A stretch of 35,838 nt of DNA from Verrucomicrobiota bacterium (GCA_030153935.1 JASKKX010000014.1:1-35838), one strand, 5' to 3'. Shown: positions 18,547 to 28,540, counted from the stretch's first letter. Program-made: numbers and translations. The notes: a model not told the origin generated them from the sequence alone.

Positions 18547-18741
18547 GGAAATCTCCAAATTCAGGGGAAGGTACAAAAAACCTATTATATACAGGAAGTA
18601 AAGATTAAGAAGCAAACGGGGCGCCGCGTCAAGGCTTTTTGAAAAATGAAAAGGCGTTGTTTTTAATATGGTTATGGAATACATCCTGCTACGTTTAAAC
18701 CTGTTGCCGTTAACCGTCCCGACAAAAACAGGAGGATCGTT

Positions 18742-20196
18742 GTGAACCGACTTGATGAACTGCTGAAGCTCACGGTGGAAAAAGGAGCCAGTGATCTGCA
18801 CCTTTCCGCCAACTACTGCCCCTGTATCCGCGTGGATGGTGAAATGAAATTCTTAACAGACCTTCCGATTCTCACGGCTGATGAAAATGAGACCCTCCTC
18901 TGTTCGATCATGCCTGACCGCAGTAAAAAAGAGTTTGAAGAACTCTGGGATACAGACTTTGGCTACGATCTTGCCGGAACCGGCCGTTTCCGCGTCAATG
19001 TATTCAAAGACACATACGGCACCGGCGGGGTTTTCCGCGCCGTTCCGGAAAAGGTTCCGGCGCTCGAAGACCTCGGGCTGAGTTTTTCAGGAGTTCTGCG
19101 TGAGTTATGCACGCATACCAAAGGACTGATTATTGTCACCGGCCCGACCGGCAGCGGAAAATCTACAACGCTGGCCTCCATGGTTGATCTGATTAACCGG
19201 ATTCGCACAGAGCACATCATCACGGTGGAAGACCCGATTGAATTTCTCCACCGGTCCAAGGGATGTCTGATCAATCAGCGGGAAGTGCATCGGCATACCC
19301 GCAGTTTCGCCGGGGCGCTGCGCGCAGTGCTGCGTGAAGATCCCGACATTATTCTGCTCGGAGAAATGCGCGATCTGGAAACCACGGAAATTGCCCTCGA
19401 AACCGCCGAAACCGGACACCTTGTCCTGGCCACCCTGCATACCAATACGGCCACGTCGACCCTTGACCGCATCATCGATAAATTCCCCGGAGACCGTCAG
19501 AATCAAATCCGGACTCTGCTGGCAAACACGCTGACCGGAGTCGTTGCCCAGACTCTCTGCAAACGGATGGAAGGCGGACGTGTCGCCGCCGCGGAAGTAC
19601 TGATTGCAACACAGGCTGTGCGCGCCAATATTCGCGACGGAAAAACTCATCAGCTGCCGACCGCCATTCAAACCGGCCAGAATGTCGGAATGCGTTCCTT
19701 CACCGACAGTCTGTTTCAACTGGTACAGGACGGCATTGTGGCTCCGCGCGAAGCGTATCTCAAGGCCGTGGACAAAGTCTCTCTGGAGCAGAAATTCAGT
19801 TCGGCCGGAATTTATTTAGATAAATCGCTGGTGGAACTGCCCAAACCGGACACGATCGATGAGTTTGAGCTGAGCCGTGCGGACATGAACTCCCTCGAAT
19901 TCCTCAAAAAAACCGCGTGGAAACTCTCAACCGATCGGAATTCGCAGGCACGTGACGGGCGCAAAGCCGTTGAGCTGATTGAACGGGCCATTCAATTGGG
20001 GGCGAAGGATGCCGAAACCTTTATGACCCGGGCTGCGGCCCAGGCGGAAACAGGACGTTTTAAGGAAGCGGTTCAGAATGTTAAAACAGCCATGAAGCTT
20101 GCCAGACAGGAGAATCATCTCGACTGCCTGCGCGAACTGCCGCAGCACCTGAATTATTACAAAAAATCGCGGCCGCACCCCGGAGCTGTCGCCTGA
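18742..20196 (+). CDS. pilT: PilT-like type IV pilus retraction ATPase with C-terminal TPR-like extension
   Basis: [21 protein letters not shown], Walker [73 protein letters not shown] start with RBS aggagg. Confidence 0.92.
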   Translation: MNRLDELLKLTVEKGASDLHLSANYCPCIRVDGEMKFLTDLPILTADENETLLCSIMPDRSKKEFEELWDTDFGYDLAGTGRFRVNVFKDTYGTGGVFRAVPEKVPALEDLGLSFSGVLRELCTHTKGLIIVTGPTGSGKSTTLASMVDLINRIRTEHIITVEDPIEFLHRSKGCLINQREVHRHTRSFAGALRAVLREDPDIILLGEMRDLETTEIALETAETGHLVLATLHTNTATSTLDRIIDKFPGDRQNQIRTLLANTLTGVVAQTLCKRMEGGRVAAAEVLIATQAVRANIRDGKTHQLPTAIQTGQNVGMRSFTDSLFQLVQDGIVAPREAYLKAVDKVSLEQKFSSAGIYLDKSLVELPKPDTIDEFELSRADMNSLEFLKKTAWKLSTDRNSQARDGRKAVELIERAIQLGAKDAETFMTRAAAQAETGRFKEAVQNVKTAMKLARQENHLDCLRELPQHLNYYKKSRPHPGAVA

Positions 20197-20203
20197 TTGC
20201 AAA

Positions 20204-21883
20204 TCACTTGTATTCCGACTGCTTTGCGCTGTCCGTTTTTTCCATCAGACGCTGCTTTTCCGCAGCTCTCAGGGTCTGAATTTCCTGCTTGCTGCGTTCG
20301 TTTTCCTGTGTTTCAAGCAGTTTAATCTGCTCACGTGTGACGGCCCGGTCCGCGGTATCCGTGATGTGATATCGCCGGGCCAGTGAAGCGTCCTCCGGCA
20401 GACCGGTTTCAAAGCTGATATTTTCGGGATTGGCCAGACCAACGGTCACAAAAATAATCGTTTCCGTCTGCCGCTTGCTTTTGCTGCTGTAGGAAAAAAA
20501 CCGGCCGAGAAGAGGAAGACGGCCGAGAAGAGGAATGCGTCGATCCACGTCGGAGTTGGAAATTTCCGTCAGACCGCCGATCGCAGCCGTCTGACCGCTG
20601 TGCAGACCGAACGTGGTATTGATAGTCTTTGTCGTTTTGCCGTAAAACTCCGTGCCGTCGTCGGCGGTCATAGGAACCGTATCCAGCCGGTCAAGCGTCG
20701 GCTGAATATTAACCGTAATGTTATCCTCGGTATTAATCGTCGGGGTGACGTCGACCCGGATCCCGTCTTCAAAATAGGGTTCATTGTTATCCAGTTCGTA
20801 AGTACGGACGATCTGTGTATCGCCGGAGGTCGTTGTCGTCCCTTTCACATTGGGTTTTTTCTGCCCGATGTGGATGGATGCGGTCTCTTCATTGGCCACA
20901 ATGATCTTTGGATTGGAAACCACCTTGGCGCCGTTGATCTCTTTCAGGGCGGCCAGAACCAGACTGAAGTCATCCGCGGAAAGCAGAGCGGTTGTCGTTT
21001 TTATGGTCTGCGTAAATTTCTTTCCCGGAACCTCCTGAAAAAGGCCCGAATCTTCTCCGGTTAACGACGCTGCGGTTTCGATAGCGGAAGCGGAATTAGT
21101 CACGCCGCCGAAAGAGCCCCTCGTTCGGGTTGAGGTTTTGCTGTACCCGGCAGCCAGGTTAGAGGCCCCGACACGGTAGCCCCCATCGCTGCCGCCCAGT
21201 ATCTGCCAGTCAATCCCGAGCTGATCGGAGGCGCTGTCGCTCAGTTCCATGAATTTGGCTTCAATAAAGACCTGCTGGCGCGGCAGATCGACCATGTTGA
21301 TGATTTTTTCGATATCAGCCAGACTGGATGCCGTACTTTGCACAACAATCATGTTGCGCGAAGCAAACAGCGCGATTTTTCCGCGCTCGGGAACCAACCC
21401 CCTGATCAGCTCGTTGACCGAGGCAACCGTCGCGTATTTCAGGTGAAAGGTTTTGAAGGCGAGCGGTTCAGGGGCATCAACCGGACGGACGCGGACGCTG
21501 TAGACTTCGGTGCCGGGAATCTTTTCATAGAGTTCAAGACCGTTTGTGTCGAGAATGGCCTGGAGGGAAGACTTCCACTCGACTCCGGACAGGTTGACAT
21601 CCACCTGCCGGCTCGCAACGTCCCGTCCCAGATCGGGCACGATTATGTTCGCATTGGAAAGACGGCTGAAAAGCCGGATGACATCCTGCAGCTCCACATC
21701 CTTCAGGTTCAGAGAAACCCGTCCACTGAGAATTGCGGCTCCCTCGATCCCTTCGTCTGAGATGCCGATCTCATCGGTCCGCGGAATTTCCTGAACAGTC
21801 ACCGCGGCGGGCTCGGCATCCTGCGCATAAAGAGATGCAGCGCATAAGCCGCCTAAAAAAACGGCAGCGAGGGGGTTCTTCAT
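20204..21883 (-). CDS. Type IV pilus/type II secretion secretin (PilQ/GspD-like)
   Basis: Signal peptide; VSLNLKDVELQDVIRLFSRLSNANIIVPDLGRDV (STN/N-domain), IEAKFMELSDSASDQLGIDWQ, VVSNPKIIVANEETASIHIGQKKP, GIRVDVTPTINTEDNITVNIQPTLD, SGQTAAIGGLTEISNSDVDRRIPLLGRLPLLGRFF. Confidence 0.93.
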   Translation of the reverse strand: MKNPLAAVFLGGLCAASLYAQDAEPAAVTVQEIPRTDEIGISDEGIEGAAILSGRVSLNLKDVELQDVIRLFSRLSNANIIVPDLGRDVASRQVDVNLSGVEWKSSLQAILDTNGLELYEKIPGTEVYSVRVRPVDAPEPLAFKTFHLKYATVASVNELIRGLVPERGKIALFASRNMIVVQSTASSLADIEKIINMVDLPRQQVFIEAKFMELSDSASDQLGIDWQILGGSDGGYRVGASNLAAGYSKTSTRTRGSFGGVTNSASAIETAASLTGEDSGLFQEVPGKKFTQTIKTTTALLSADDFSLVLAALKEINGAKVVSNPKIIVANEETASIHIGQKKPNVKGTTTTSGDTQIVRTYELDNNEPYFEDGIRVDVTPTINTEDNITVNIQPTLDRLDTVPMTADDGTEFYGKTTKTINTTFGLHSGQTAAIGGLTEISNSDVDRRIPLLGRLPLLGRFFSYSSKSKRQTETIIFVTVGLANPENISFETGLPEDASLARRYHITDTADRAVTREQIKLLETQENERSKQEIQTLRAAEKQRLMEKTDSAKQSEYK

Positions 21884-22344
21884 TTTTCATTCTCCTTTTT
21901 CAATCCGGGGCTGCTGTCTTTGACAGCAATCCGTTCGAGTTTCACTTTCCCGCCGGGTTGAATATCGATCAGTTTCCACTGGTAGGTCTTTCCGCTGTAA
22001 TGAATTTCGATAAAATCTCCCACGCTTTTGACCTCGCCGTTTATAATCGCGGCCGTCTGACTGCCCATGCGGCTGGTGCCGTTGACCCGAATAAGCGCCG
22101 CCGGTGCGGCCCAGTCCGAAACAACGGCTGAGCTGTCATCCTCTCCGTTTTTTTCAGCCTGCCAGTTCTCCGGAAAATACCCGACGGGCCAGAAGGGATC
22201 GCGCAGCGGTTCGAATGTAAATTCCTCGTCGTGAACGGTGGCAGATACGACCGGAAGAAGGCCCGAGAGAAGAACGGCCAGCAGGATTGCGATCCTCTGC
22301 AGGGACCGGCAGGATTTTTTCACAGATGAAACGTATGTTAACAT
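21880..22344 (-). CDS. Small secreted/periplasmic pilus assembly protein (PilP/GspC-like position)
   Basis: N-terminal signal/TM, then LRDPFWPVGYFPENW and a short domain IRVNGTSRMGSQTAAIINGEVKSVGDFIEIHYSGKTYQWKLIDIQPGGKVKLERI. 4-bp overlap with the secretin gene. Confidence 0.5.
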   Translation of the reverse strand: MLTYVSSVKKSCRSLQRIAILLAVLLSGLLPVVSATVHDEEFTFEPLRDPFWPVGYFPENWQAEKNGEDDSSAVVSDWAAPAALIRVNGTSRMGSQTAAIINGEVKSVGDFIEIHYSGKTYQWKLIDIQPGGKVKLERIAVKDSSPGLKKENEK

Positions 22345-22364
22345 ATTCTATTCCCAGGTCGGGT

Positions 22365-22940
22365 CTATTCCGGGTTTCCTTCAATTTTCACCGCAGCCGG
22401 CCACTGCATTACAATGCGAACCTCCTGAGATTGCGGATCATCCTGCACCGCGGAGATTCTGATCTCTTTGATTAACAACAGCGGGTTGCCCTTTTCGAGG
22501 CGCCAGATAAATTCAGCTAACCGGTTATAGCCGCAACGGGCGGCTGCATTGATTTCATACGGCTGGATGGACGCCTCGTTGGTCTTCCCGTCCGGGAAAA
22601 GCACTTCTTCAAGGCTGTCGAGTTCGATCCGGGCCTGTGTCGCGCAGCGTGAGACATATTCATACGCCCATGCATAACGATCGGACAGAGTGGGCGTGTA
22701 GATCACCCGCTCTTTCAGTTCTTTTATGCTTTGGGACAGCTCGTTGTCGGTCGTTTTCCGGCGAAGCAAAACAGAATGCGCCTCGTCGAGTTTCTGATGC
22801 AGACTCAACAGCTCGCTCTTCGCCGAACTGCTCCGCGTCGAGGAGAGGTTGCGCACAAGCAGAAAAATCTGCGCGAAAGCCAGAACAATCGTGACAACAA
22901 CCATCAGCTGCTGTTTTTTGGTGAGGGAGGCCCAGTTCAT
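22365..22940 (-). CDS. PilO-like type IV pilus inner-membrane assembly protein
   Basis: Single N-terminal TM followed by a coiled coil (LLSLHQKLDEAHSVLLRRKTTDNELSQSIKELKERV); positioned between pilN-like and secretin genes. Confidence 0.6.
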   Translation of the reverse strand: MNWASLTKKQQLMVVVTIVLAFAQIFLLVRNLSSTRSSSAKSELLSLHQKLDEAHSVLLRRKTTDNELSQSIKELKERVIYTPTLSDRYAWAYEYVSRCATQARIELDSLEEVLFPDGKTNEASIQPYEINAAARCGYNRLAEFIWRLEKGNPLLLIKEIRISAVQDDPQSQEVRIVMQWPAAVKIEGNPE

Positions 22941-23527
22941 TGTTTACCGCCCTCCGCCGGACGGCGGCCCTCTAGCGTAAAACTCCAGCTGTCCCCGACT
23001 TCGCGCTGCGAGGATACCAGCTTAACCTCCCCGCAGAAACTGCGCACATCGCCATTGGAATTGAGCTGGCGCTTCGTATCAACAGCCGTCAGTTCGCCCT
23101 GGGCCTCGCCGCTGAGCCGAAGTGTATAATACATCTTATCATCGTCGATTCCCTTTTCGATGCCGGCATACAGACTGCTCAGCGCAACGTTCAGAGGGAT
23201 TTCACTTTGCACGGCATGCAGCACTTCGAACAGGTCAGCACGGCCTCCCCGGGACCAGGTTTCGAGTGCCGCCAGCGTTTTGCGATTGGCGGCGAGGGCG
23301 GCGGCGGCGGCCCGGGCGGCTTCCGCCAGCGGTTCGGTGCGTTCCCACTCGCGCCGGGCCTGGTTGAGATCGGTGTTTACTTTTATTTGAGAGAGACCGC
23401 CCAGCGTGAAAACCACAATGCTTACTCCCGCCAGCACACTGATGGAACCCAGCGCAATCACTTTCATGCTGACGATCCCCTGATAGCGCTGGTCGGCTTT
23501 TTTCAGCAGATTAACCTGCAGGCTCAT
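22937..23527 (-). CDS. PilN-like type IV pilus assembly protein
   Basis: MSLQVNLLKKADQRYQGIVSMKVIALGSISVLAGVSIVVFTLGGL: short VNLL leader then TM and coiled coil. Start 23527 overlaps the pilM-like stop (ATGA). Confidence 0.7.
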   Translation of the reverse strand: MSLQVNLLKKADQRYQGIVSMKVIALGSISVLAGVSIVVFTLGGLSQIKVNTDLNQARREWERTEPLAEAARAAAAALAANRKTLAALETWSRGGRADLFEVLHAVQSEIPLNVALSSLYAGIEKGIDDDKMYYTLRLSGEAQGELTAVDTKRQLNSNGDVRSFCGEVKLVSSQREVGDSWSFTLEGRRPAEGGKQ

Positions 23528-24540
23528 ACCGCCTCCATTCCGGCCAGCGCCGCGCCGACAGCCGCCGCAAACCGGGATTCCTGCCCGATGAACCGGGCCG
23601 GAAGTCCTTCCGGCGGAAGCTCGAGTTTTTCGAACGGGTTCCAGACTTCCGGAACAAAGCCGAGCACTTCCCGGATAGCGGTCTGCCAATAGGGTGATGC
23701 GGCCGACCCGCCGGAAATATAAACCGCTGTCAAAACACTTTTATTCTGGCGTTCGACAAATTCGCGATAGATGGAAAGCTGCTTGGTAAGCGGACCCAGT
23801 ATCTGACGGATCGGGGCCGAGACATCGACGGACCTGCCGGCCAGAATGGTTCCGGCCATGTCGGCATCGACACCCAGAGACTGCTGCATCTGGCGGACCA
23901 ACGCTTCACTGCCGATATCAAACCGGTTGACAATCTGCAGCTGATTACGGTGCAGAAAGGCGGCATAAGTAAAGCGGGCACCGGTTTCAATGACGCAGAC
24001 CGTCTGGTCGGCCGTCTGGTCGCCGCAGTTATAAATAAAGGCGGAAAAAGCCGCCAGCCCCGAAAGTTCGAGTGAATACGGCGCGGGAGCTCCGCTGGAA
24101 AAGAGCGAGAGGTAGTGCTGCACCGACTGCTCCGGAACGGCAACGCCGAGAACCGTGCTTTCACGCTTGCCGCGGGCGCGAAAAAGCACCCGTCCACGGG
24201 CACGATAGTCGTCCGGCACCGCCAGGTTTTCACGAACGATTGCCTGGAGATCTTCCTCTTCCGACAGCACCCGCGAGAAAACGCGCAGGGATGTGTTTTC
24301 CATGGTGGCGCATAAAGCCGTATAGTAGGCGGCCAGCGGCCGGGGCAATACCGGGCGCTTTTCCGCATCGAGCCCAACAGGCGGCAGGATATCGGCGGCG
24401 GCCAGCACAATGCGGTCTTTGACTTTTCTGAGCCGAACCGCTTTGATGCCGCTGGTCGCGAAATCCAGTGCAAGCAGATTGGCCGGACAACGCCGTTTCT
24501 TTTCTTTGCGTTCGTTTGTCGATTTCAGTTTAAAATTCAT
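23524..24540 (-). CDS. PilM-like actin-fold pilus assembly ATPase
   Basis: LLALDFATSGIKAVRLRKVKDRIVL, VCVIETGARFTYAAFLHRNQLQIVNRFDIGSEALVRQMQQSLGV, AVYISGGSAASPYWQTAIREVLGFVPEVWNPFEKL. Confidence 0.8.
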   Translation of the reverse strand: MNFKLKSTNERKEKKRRCPANLLALDFATSGIKAVRLRKVKDRIVLAAADILPPVGLDAEKRPVLPRPLAAYYTALCATMENTSLRVFSRVLSEEEDLQAIVRENLAVPDDYRARGRVLFRARGKRESTVLGVAVPEQSVQHYLSLFSSGAPAPYSLELSGLAAFSAFIYNCGDQTADQTVCVIETGARFTYAAFLHRNQLQIVNRFDIGSEALVRQMQQSLGVDADMAGTILAGRSVDVSAPIRQILGPLTKQLSIYREFVERQNKSVLTAVYISGGSAASPYWQTAIREVLGFVPEVWNPFEKLELPPEGLPARFIGQESRFAAAVGAALAGMEAV

Positions 24541-24555
24541 CCGTTAATCACTCAC

Positions 24556-24942
24556 CTATCTCTCATCCGGTTTGGTGGCACCGCGCACCCACCATACGCA
24601 GCAACCAATTAATAATAAAGCGGTTACACTGAATATCCACCGGTAAATCACGCGGGTTCTGAGCCCCTTTTTCCGTGCGGCGGCCGGATAAGCTCGCTGG
24701 GCGGATTTTCCGGCTTCTCCGGGAACGGAAACCCAGGGGGAACGACTCATCGCTTCCCGTATTTTCTGATCCATCGCGATCATCTGACGACCATGCTGTT
24801 CCTTCCGCTGTTCCGATTCGGCTGTTTTCCGGGCGCGATAGCGGAGAATTTCTTTCTGACGGTATGGCGCATCCGGCGGCAGCAACCCTTGTGCCGCACT
24901 TCCGGCCAGCAGAACAAAGAAAAGAAGAACGAATCGTTTCAT
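24556..24942 (-). CDS. Hypothetical protein with signal peptide and C-terminal TM segment
   Basis: MKRFVLLFFVLLAGSAAQG...IYRWIFSVTALLLIGCCVWWVRGATKPDER; starts at the stop of the upstream gene within a tight operon. Confidence 0.6.
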   Translation of the reverse strand: MKRFVLLFFVLLAGSAAQGLLPPDAPYRQKEILRYRARKTAESEQRKEQHGRQMIAMDQKIREAMSRSPWVSVPGEAGKSAQRAYPAAARKKGLRTRVIYRWIFSVTALLLIGCCVWWVRGATKPDER

Positions 24943-26657
24943 CAGGGTGCAAGCTCCGTCCAGACAATCGTTTCCGCAGGTTTCAGCTCCATGGGGAGAT
25001 ACGGAGTAAAATCAGCCGACAATGCAACCCGGGGATCCCAATTCAGGTAGAGCCTGCCGTTCAGAATCATGGCTTCGTCCCGGCAGATAATGCCGCCGTT
25101 CACCATCGCGTTCTGATCGAAGTATCCCACGGTCAGATGATTATTATAGAGCATGGCCTGAATCGTCCTGACTTTCCCGTTCGGGGAAAGCGCACCGAAT
25201 GCGCCATCAGAAAGACTGGATTCATACAGGCGGCGGGGCACCCCGGCAGCCGGATTGGAGTCGCTGCATTTTTCTCCGTAGGTCGCTGTGTAATCGCCGT
25301 TAAAATAGTTCGTCCCGTTTTCGGCATAGGAAACATATCCGATATCGGCATCCGTGGCGCTCACCTCGTAGGCCGAAGTCCCCGGCGGTTGAATATAAGC
25401 CGATACGCCGCTGGCAAAACTGCTGGAGCGGTAATCCCCGATGACAACCGATCCTTTGGCACACAGCCCCAGAAAATCCTTTTGCAGATTATCGGGCAGC
25501 GTGTTTTCCCGGAAGTTGACCGCCGTATCCGGCTGTTCCCATTTCGGCGGATCAACCGCCGTGAGATCCCCGATAATATGAACATTGCGTCCGGCATAAA
25601 TAGTCCCCTGGCCGGTATAATATCCTTCAATAATCACATCTCCGTCGACAACGACAGGACCGTTAATGACAATCGGATTCTCTTGCGTCCCGCGCAGAAC
25701 CAGACACCCCTCGTCGGCGGCGCCTTCCACACCGCTCGGCCCCGTACCGTCATAAACGGCATCGGCGACAACCGATCCGTTGATAGAGATCTGTCCGCCT
25801 TTTTTCTGTGCATAATATTTGTAATCGCTCAGGTCCCCGATGTAGGGCATATCCAGCTGAGCCGTGTTATCATGAATCGACACGGTGTAGGGGTCGTATC
25901 CGTATTCCCATTCGCTGTCTGGATTATTCTTGTTCATATCGACATGGCCGGCCGGCCGGAAATATTCACTGTACGAATTGTTTTTATACGTATTCCAATT
26001 CCATGCCCCGGGGTTGCGGTTTACAGCATTGACACCGCCGGCATAGGAACTTCCATTGAGAATCAGGGAAGAAGAGTTCAGATCGACATCATAGTTCGAA
26101 CGAATGTCCCCGTTCACCACCATATCGACCCGGCTGAACCAGCCGTAATTATTAATGAAATAGGAATGGTCGAAAACCGAAGATTTATTGAGCCGATAAC
26201 AAACCGTCTCCCGGATCTTACGGGTCACCGTCTTCCATTCCGCCTCTACCGTTACCGTCACAAAGAGGACCTGCTCGTCATAACTGCCGGTTACATCACT
26301 GGTCGTAACCGTCGAATGGATTTGTGCCTCGTCGTAAGGGCAGCCGGGAATTCCCGCAATGGCAGACAGAGATCCGTCCGCACTCGATTCCGCAGCATGA
26401 TCTTTGAGCCAGTTGATATCATTCCAGCTGTAAGTGATCTCATGATAGTCTTTAAAGCGCATGTAGACATCCGCCTTGATACTCTCCATGGCGGTCTGTG
26501 CTGCCAGCAGCGTCTCATCGTACTGCTGCCAGGCGGTTACACGGGGACCGCTCTGCCGGGCGGCAAATACAAACGATCCGGCAATCAGCAGAGCAATCAG
26601 CAGCAGCATCAAGGCACTGGTCAGAACAAAGCCGGAATTGTTTTTATTTATTTTCAT
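24942..26657 (-). CDS. PilX-like pilus assembly protein with repetitive beta-rich region
   Basis: N-terminus MKINKNNSGFVLTSALMLLLIALLIAGSFVFAARQ (PilX-type hydrophobic helix); central NGPVVVDGDVIIEGYYTGQGTIYAGRNVHIIGDL. Confidence 0.6.
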   Translation of the reverse strand: MKINKNNSGFVLTSALMLLLIALLIAGSFVFAARQSGPRVTAWQQYDETLLAAQTAMESIKADVYMRFKDYHEITYSWNDINWLKDHAAESSADGSLSAIAGIPGCPYDEAQIHSTVTTSDVTGSYDEQVLFVTVTVEAEWKTVTRKIRETVCYRLNKSSVFDHSYFINNYGWFSRVDMVVNGDIRSNYDVDLNSSSLILNGSSYAGGVNAVNRNPGAWNWNTYKNNSYSEYFRPAGHVDMNKNNPDSEWEYGYDPYTVSIHDNTAQLDMPYIGDLSDYKYYAQKKGGQISINGSVVADAVYDGTGPSGVEGAADEGCLVLRGTQENPIVINGPVVVDGDVIIEGYYTGQGTIYAGRNVHIIGDLTAVDPPKWEQPDTAVNFRENTLPDNLQKDFLGLCAKGSVVIGDYRSSSFASGVSAYIQPPGTSAYEVSATDADIGYVSYAENGTNYFNGDYTATYGEKCSDSNPAAGVPRRLYESSLSDGAFGALSPNGKVRTIQAMLYNNHLTVGYFDQNAMVNGGIICRDEAMILNGRLYLNWDPRVALSADFTPYLPMELKPAETIVWTELAP

Positions 26658-26672
26658 CAGATTTCGTCGCCT

Positions 26673-27407
26673 CTACTGACTTGTACCGTTATTCCACCGA
26701 TCCCACCACTGATCCCACCAGTCGTAATTTCCGTGATCGCTGTTCCCGGGGTTGCTTGGATCGTATCCGTCGCTGTTTCCATGGCCGTTGTCGCCATCAT
26801 CGTCTGCCGTGTCGTCCCCCGATGTGGAAACAACGTAGTACCCCGGATTATCTTTATTGATCAAATAAGCCATGATTCTCTGTGCCTGCTCATAGCGCCG
26901 TCCCCCGGCCCGATAACGCAGCACATAGTTCAACGTCAGCACATCTCCGTTGAGCTCAGCATCAAACGACGAAGCGGAAAGATCCGGCATGGCATATTCA
27001 CTGCCTTTCTCTCCCACGATGATGGCCCAGGATTCCTCCCCGGTCGTATTATCCTTGATAAACAGCGATTGATTCGCCTGCGATGCCTCGGTCACAAACC
27101 CGCGCAGCCAGAACTCATTATTTATCCGCGAAACGGCATATTTCACAGTCGACCAGTCCTCTCCCTTGTCAATATCGTAGATTTTACTGACGGAAAGAAT
27201 GCCGGTTCCCGGGCCCTCACCGCCGCTTAGAATCCGGGCCCGGGCCACGCGGGACTGCTGTGCAAGATGCCAGTAAGCGGTCGCGTCAGACCACACGGAA
27301 AATTCCTTTACCAGCAGGCTGCCCATTGCCGCGAAAACCAGCACGGCAATAACGGTGGACAGCAGCACTTCAACCAGTGTGAATCCCCGGCAGGGTTCTG
27401 TCTTCAT
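26673..27407 (-). CDS. Prepilin-type N-methylation protein (PilW/GspJ-like)
   Basis: MKTEPCRGFTLVEVLLSTVIAVLVFAAMGSLL prepilin cleavage motif; C-terminal low-complexity D/G/N/W tail. Confidence 0.8.
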   Translation of the reverse strand: MKTEPCRGFTLVEVLLSTVIAVLVFAAMGSLLVKEFSVWSDATAYWHLAQQSRVARARILSGGEGPGTGILSVSKIYDIDKGEDWSTVKYAVSRINNEFWLRGFVTEASQANQSLFIKDNTTGEESWAIIVGEKGSEYAMPDLSASSFDAELNGDVLTLNYVLRYRAGGRRYEQAQRIMAYLINKDNPGYYVVSTSGDDTADDDGDNGHGNSDGYDPSNPGNSDHGNYDWWDQWWDRWNNGTSQ

Positions 27408-27411
27408 CATT

Positions 27412-27876
27412 TCAGCGATCCCCCCGGTAACGATAAACCCGGTAGTCGGCCAGCGGTCTGGGATATTCTTTAAGCACCGAACCGTCCGAATCCAATACGG
27501 AAAAGAGCGGGCCGGCGGCCGGCGGCCAGACCTGCACCCGGATTTCCCAGTAGTCAATCCAGTGCAGCGGTTCATGGGTCTCCGGCAAAATGGAATAGCG
27601 CACCACCCCGTTGGTTGAAAAAATACTGTTTTCAGGCGTCGGATCCGGACCGGAAGAAAAAGCCGTACCGGGAAGATCTTTGAAGTCCATATTGAACAGG
27701 ATCCAGAGTTTGTCGAATGCGATACCCTGTGCCTCCAGTCGCGCCCGGGCCCGCGCAAGGACCTTATAGGAATAGAACATTCCCTGATAAACCAGTACGG
27801 CCGCCACACTGACCAGTACAACTGAAATCAGGACCTCTACCAGTGTGACGCCCGCTCTGTGATCTCGTTTATTCAT
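27412..27876 (-). CDS. Prepilin-type N-methylation protein (GspI/PilV-like)
   Basis: MNKRDHRAGVTLVEVLISVVLVSVAAVLVYQGMFY prepilin motif. Confidence 0.82.
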   Translation of the reverse strand: MNKRDHRAGVTLVEVLISVVLVSVAAVLVYQGMFYSYKVLARARARLEAQGIAFDKLWILFNMDFKDLPGTAFSSGPDPTPENSIFSTNGVVRYSILPETHEPLHWIDYWEIRVQVWPPAAGPLFSVLDSDGSVLKEYPRPLADYRVYRYRGDR

Positions 27877-27878
27877 GT

Positions 27879-28394
27879 TTAGTTTTCGACAATGAAATGA
27901 TACGTATTCCCCGCGCGGCGAAAAGTTCCGGAATCCAGATCGCCGTCATCAATCAGGCGGTCAAATTCTTTCAGCTGTTTTTCCGAGGCCGTCGGTGCCC
28001 GGATTGAAACGGAGAATGCAATTCCGTCTGAATTGACGTCCCACGCCCAGTGTCCCCCCAGTCCGGTTTCCTTGTCCCACCAGTCGATCTTGAGATAAGG
28101 AAAGTAGTAGTCTGTCAACTCTGCAGCGGTACTCTCCATCGGATAAGCGCCGGTTTCCGCTTTGCAGAGCTCAAACGCCTGAACCGCCGTACGCAGTTTA
28201 TTGGCGCATTCCGCATTCTGCCGGCTGCGGACGGCCCGATTGACCGCCGGGATCATCAGGACAGCGAGCAGCCCGATCAGCGATACCGCCAGGATCATCT
28301 CCACCAGCGTGAAACCGTTCTTACCACCCGGACGCCCCGCATCGCTGCCGCCCGGAAAACAGATCACGCGTTGTTGTACGTCGATCGCCTTCAT
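27879..28394 (-). CDS. Prepilin-type N-methylation protein (GspG/GspH-like)
   Basis: ...GGKNGFTLVEMILAVSLIGLLAVLMIPAVNRAVRSRQNAECANKLRTAVQAFE prepilin motif with a long leader. Confidence 0.85.
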   Translation of the reverse strand: MKAIDVQQRVICFPGGSDAGRPGGKNGFTLVEMILAVSLIGLLAVLMIPAVNRAVRSRQNAECANKLRTAVQAFELCKAETGAYPMESTAAELTDYYFPYLKIDWWDKETGLGGHWAWDVNSDGIAFSVSIRAPTASEKQLKEFDRLIDDGDLDSGTFRRAGNTYHFIVEN

Positions 28395-28540
28395 CCCTTA
28401 AAATACGAGCATTCTATATGCCATAATTCCGCGTTTCATCACAATATCGGCCATGCCGCCTGATCGATCAAAGAGCCGCCCGCAATGGTTCGCGTTCTCA
28501 ATGACTCTCATTTTTATAATAAATGCGAATTCTGTATGAC

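Noticed and set aside
16726-18642. Long plus-strand ORF (638 aa) opposite rpoD
   Set aside because: It is the antisense shadow of rpoD, with no recognisable domain; composition is explained by codon bias.
24675-27230. Long plus-strand ORF (851 aa) opposite the pilX-like and pilW-like genes
   Set aside because: Antisense of well-supported prepilin-type genes; no motif or RBS.
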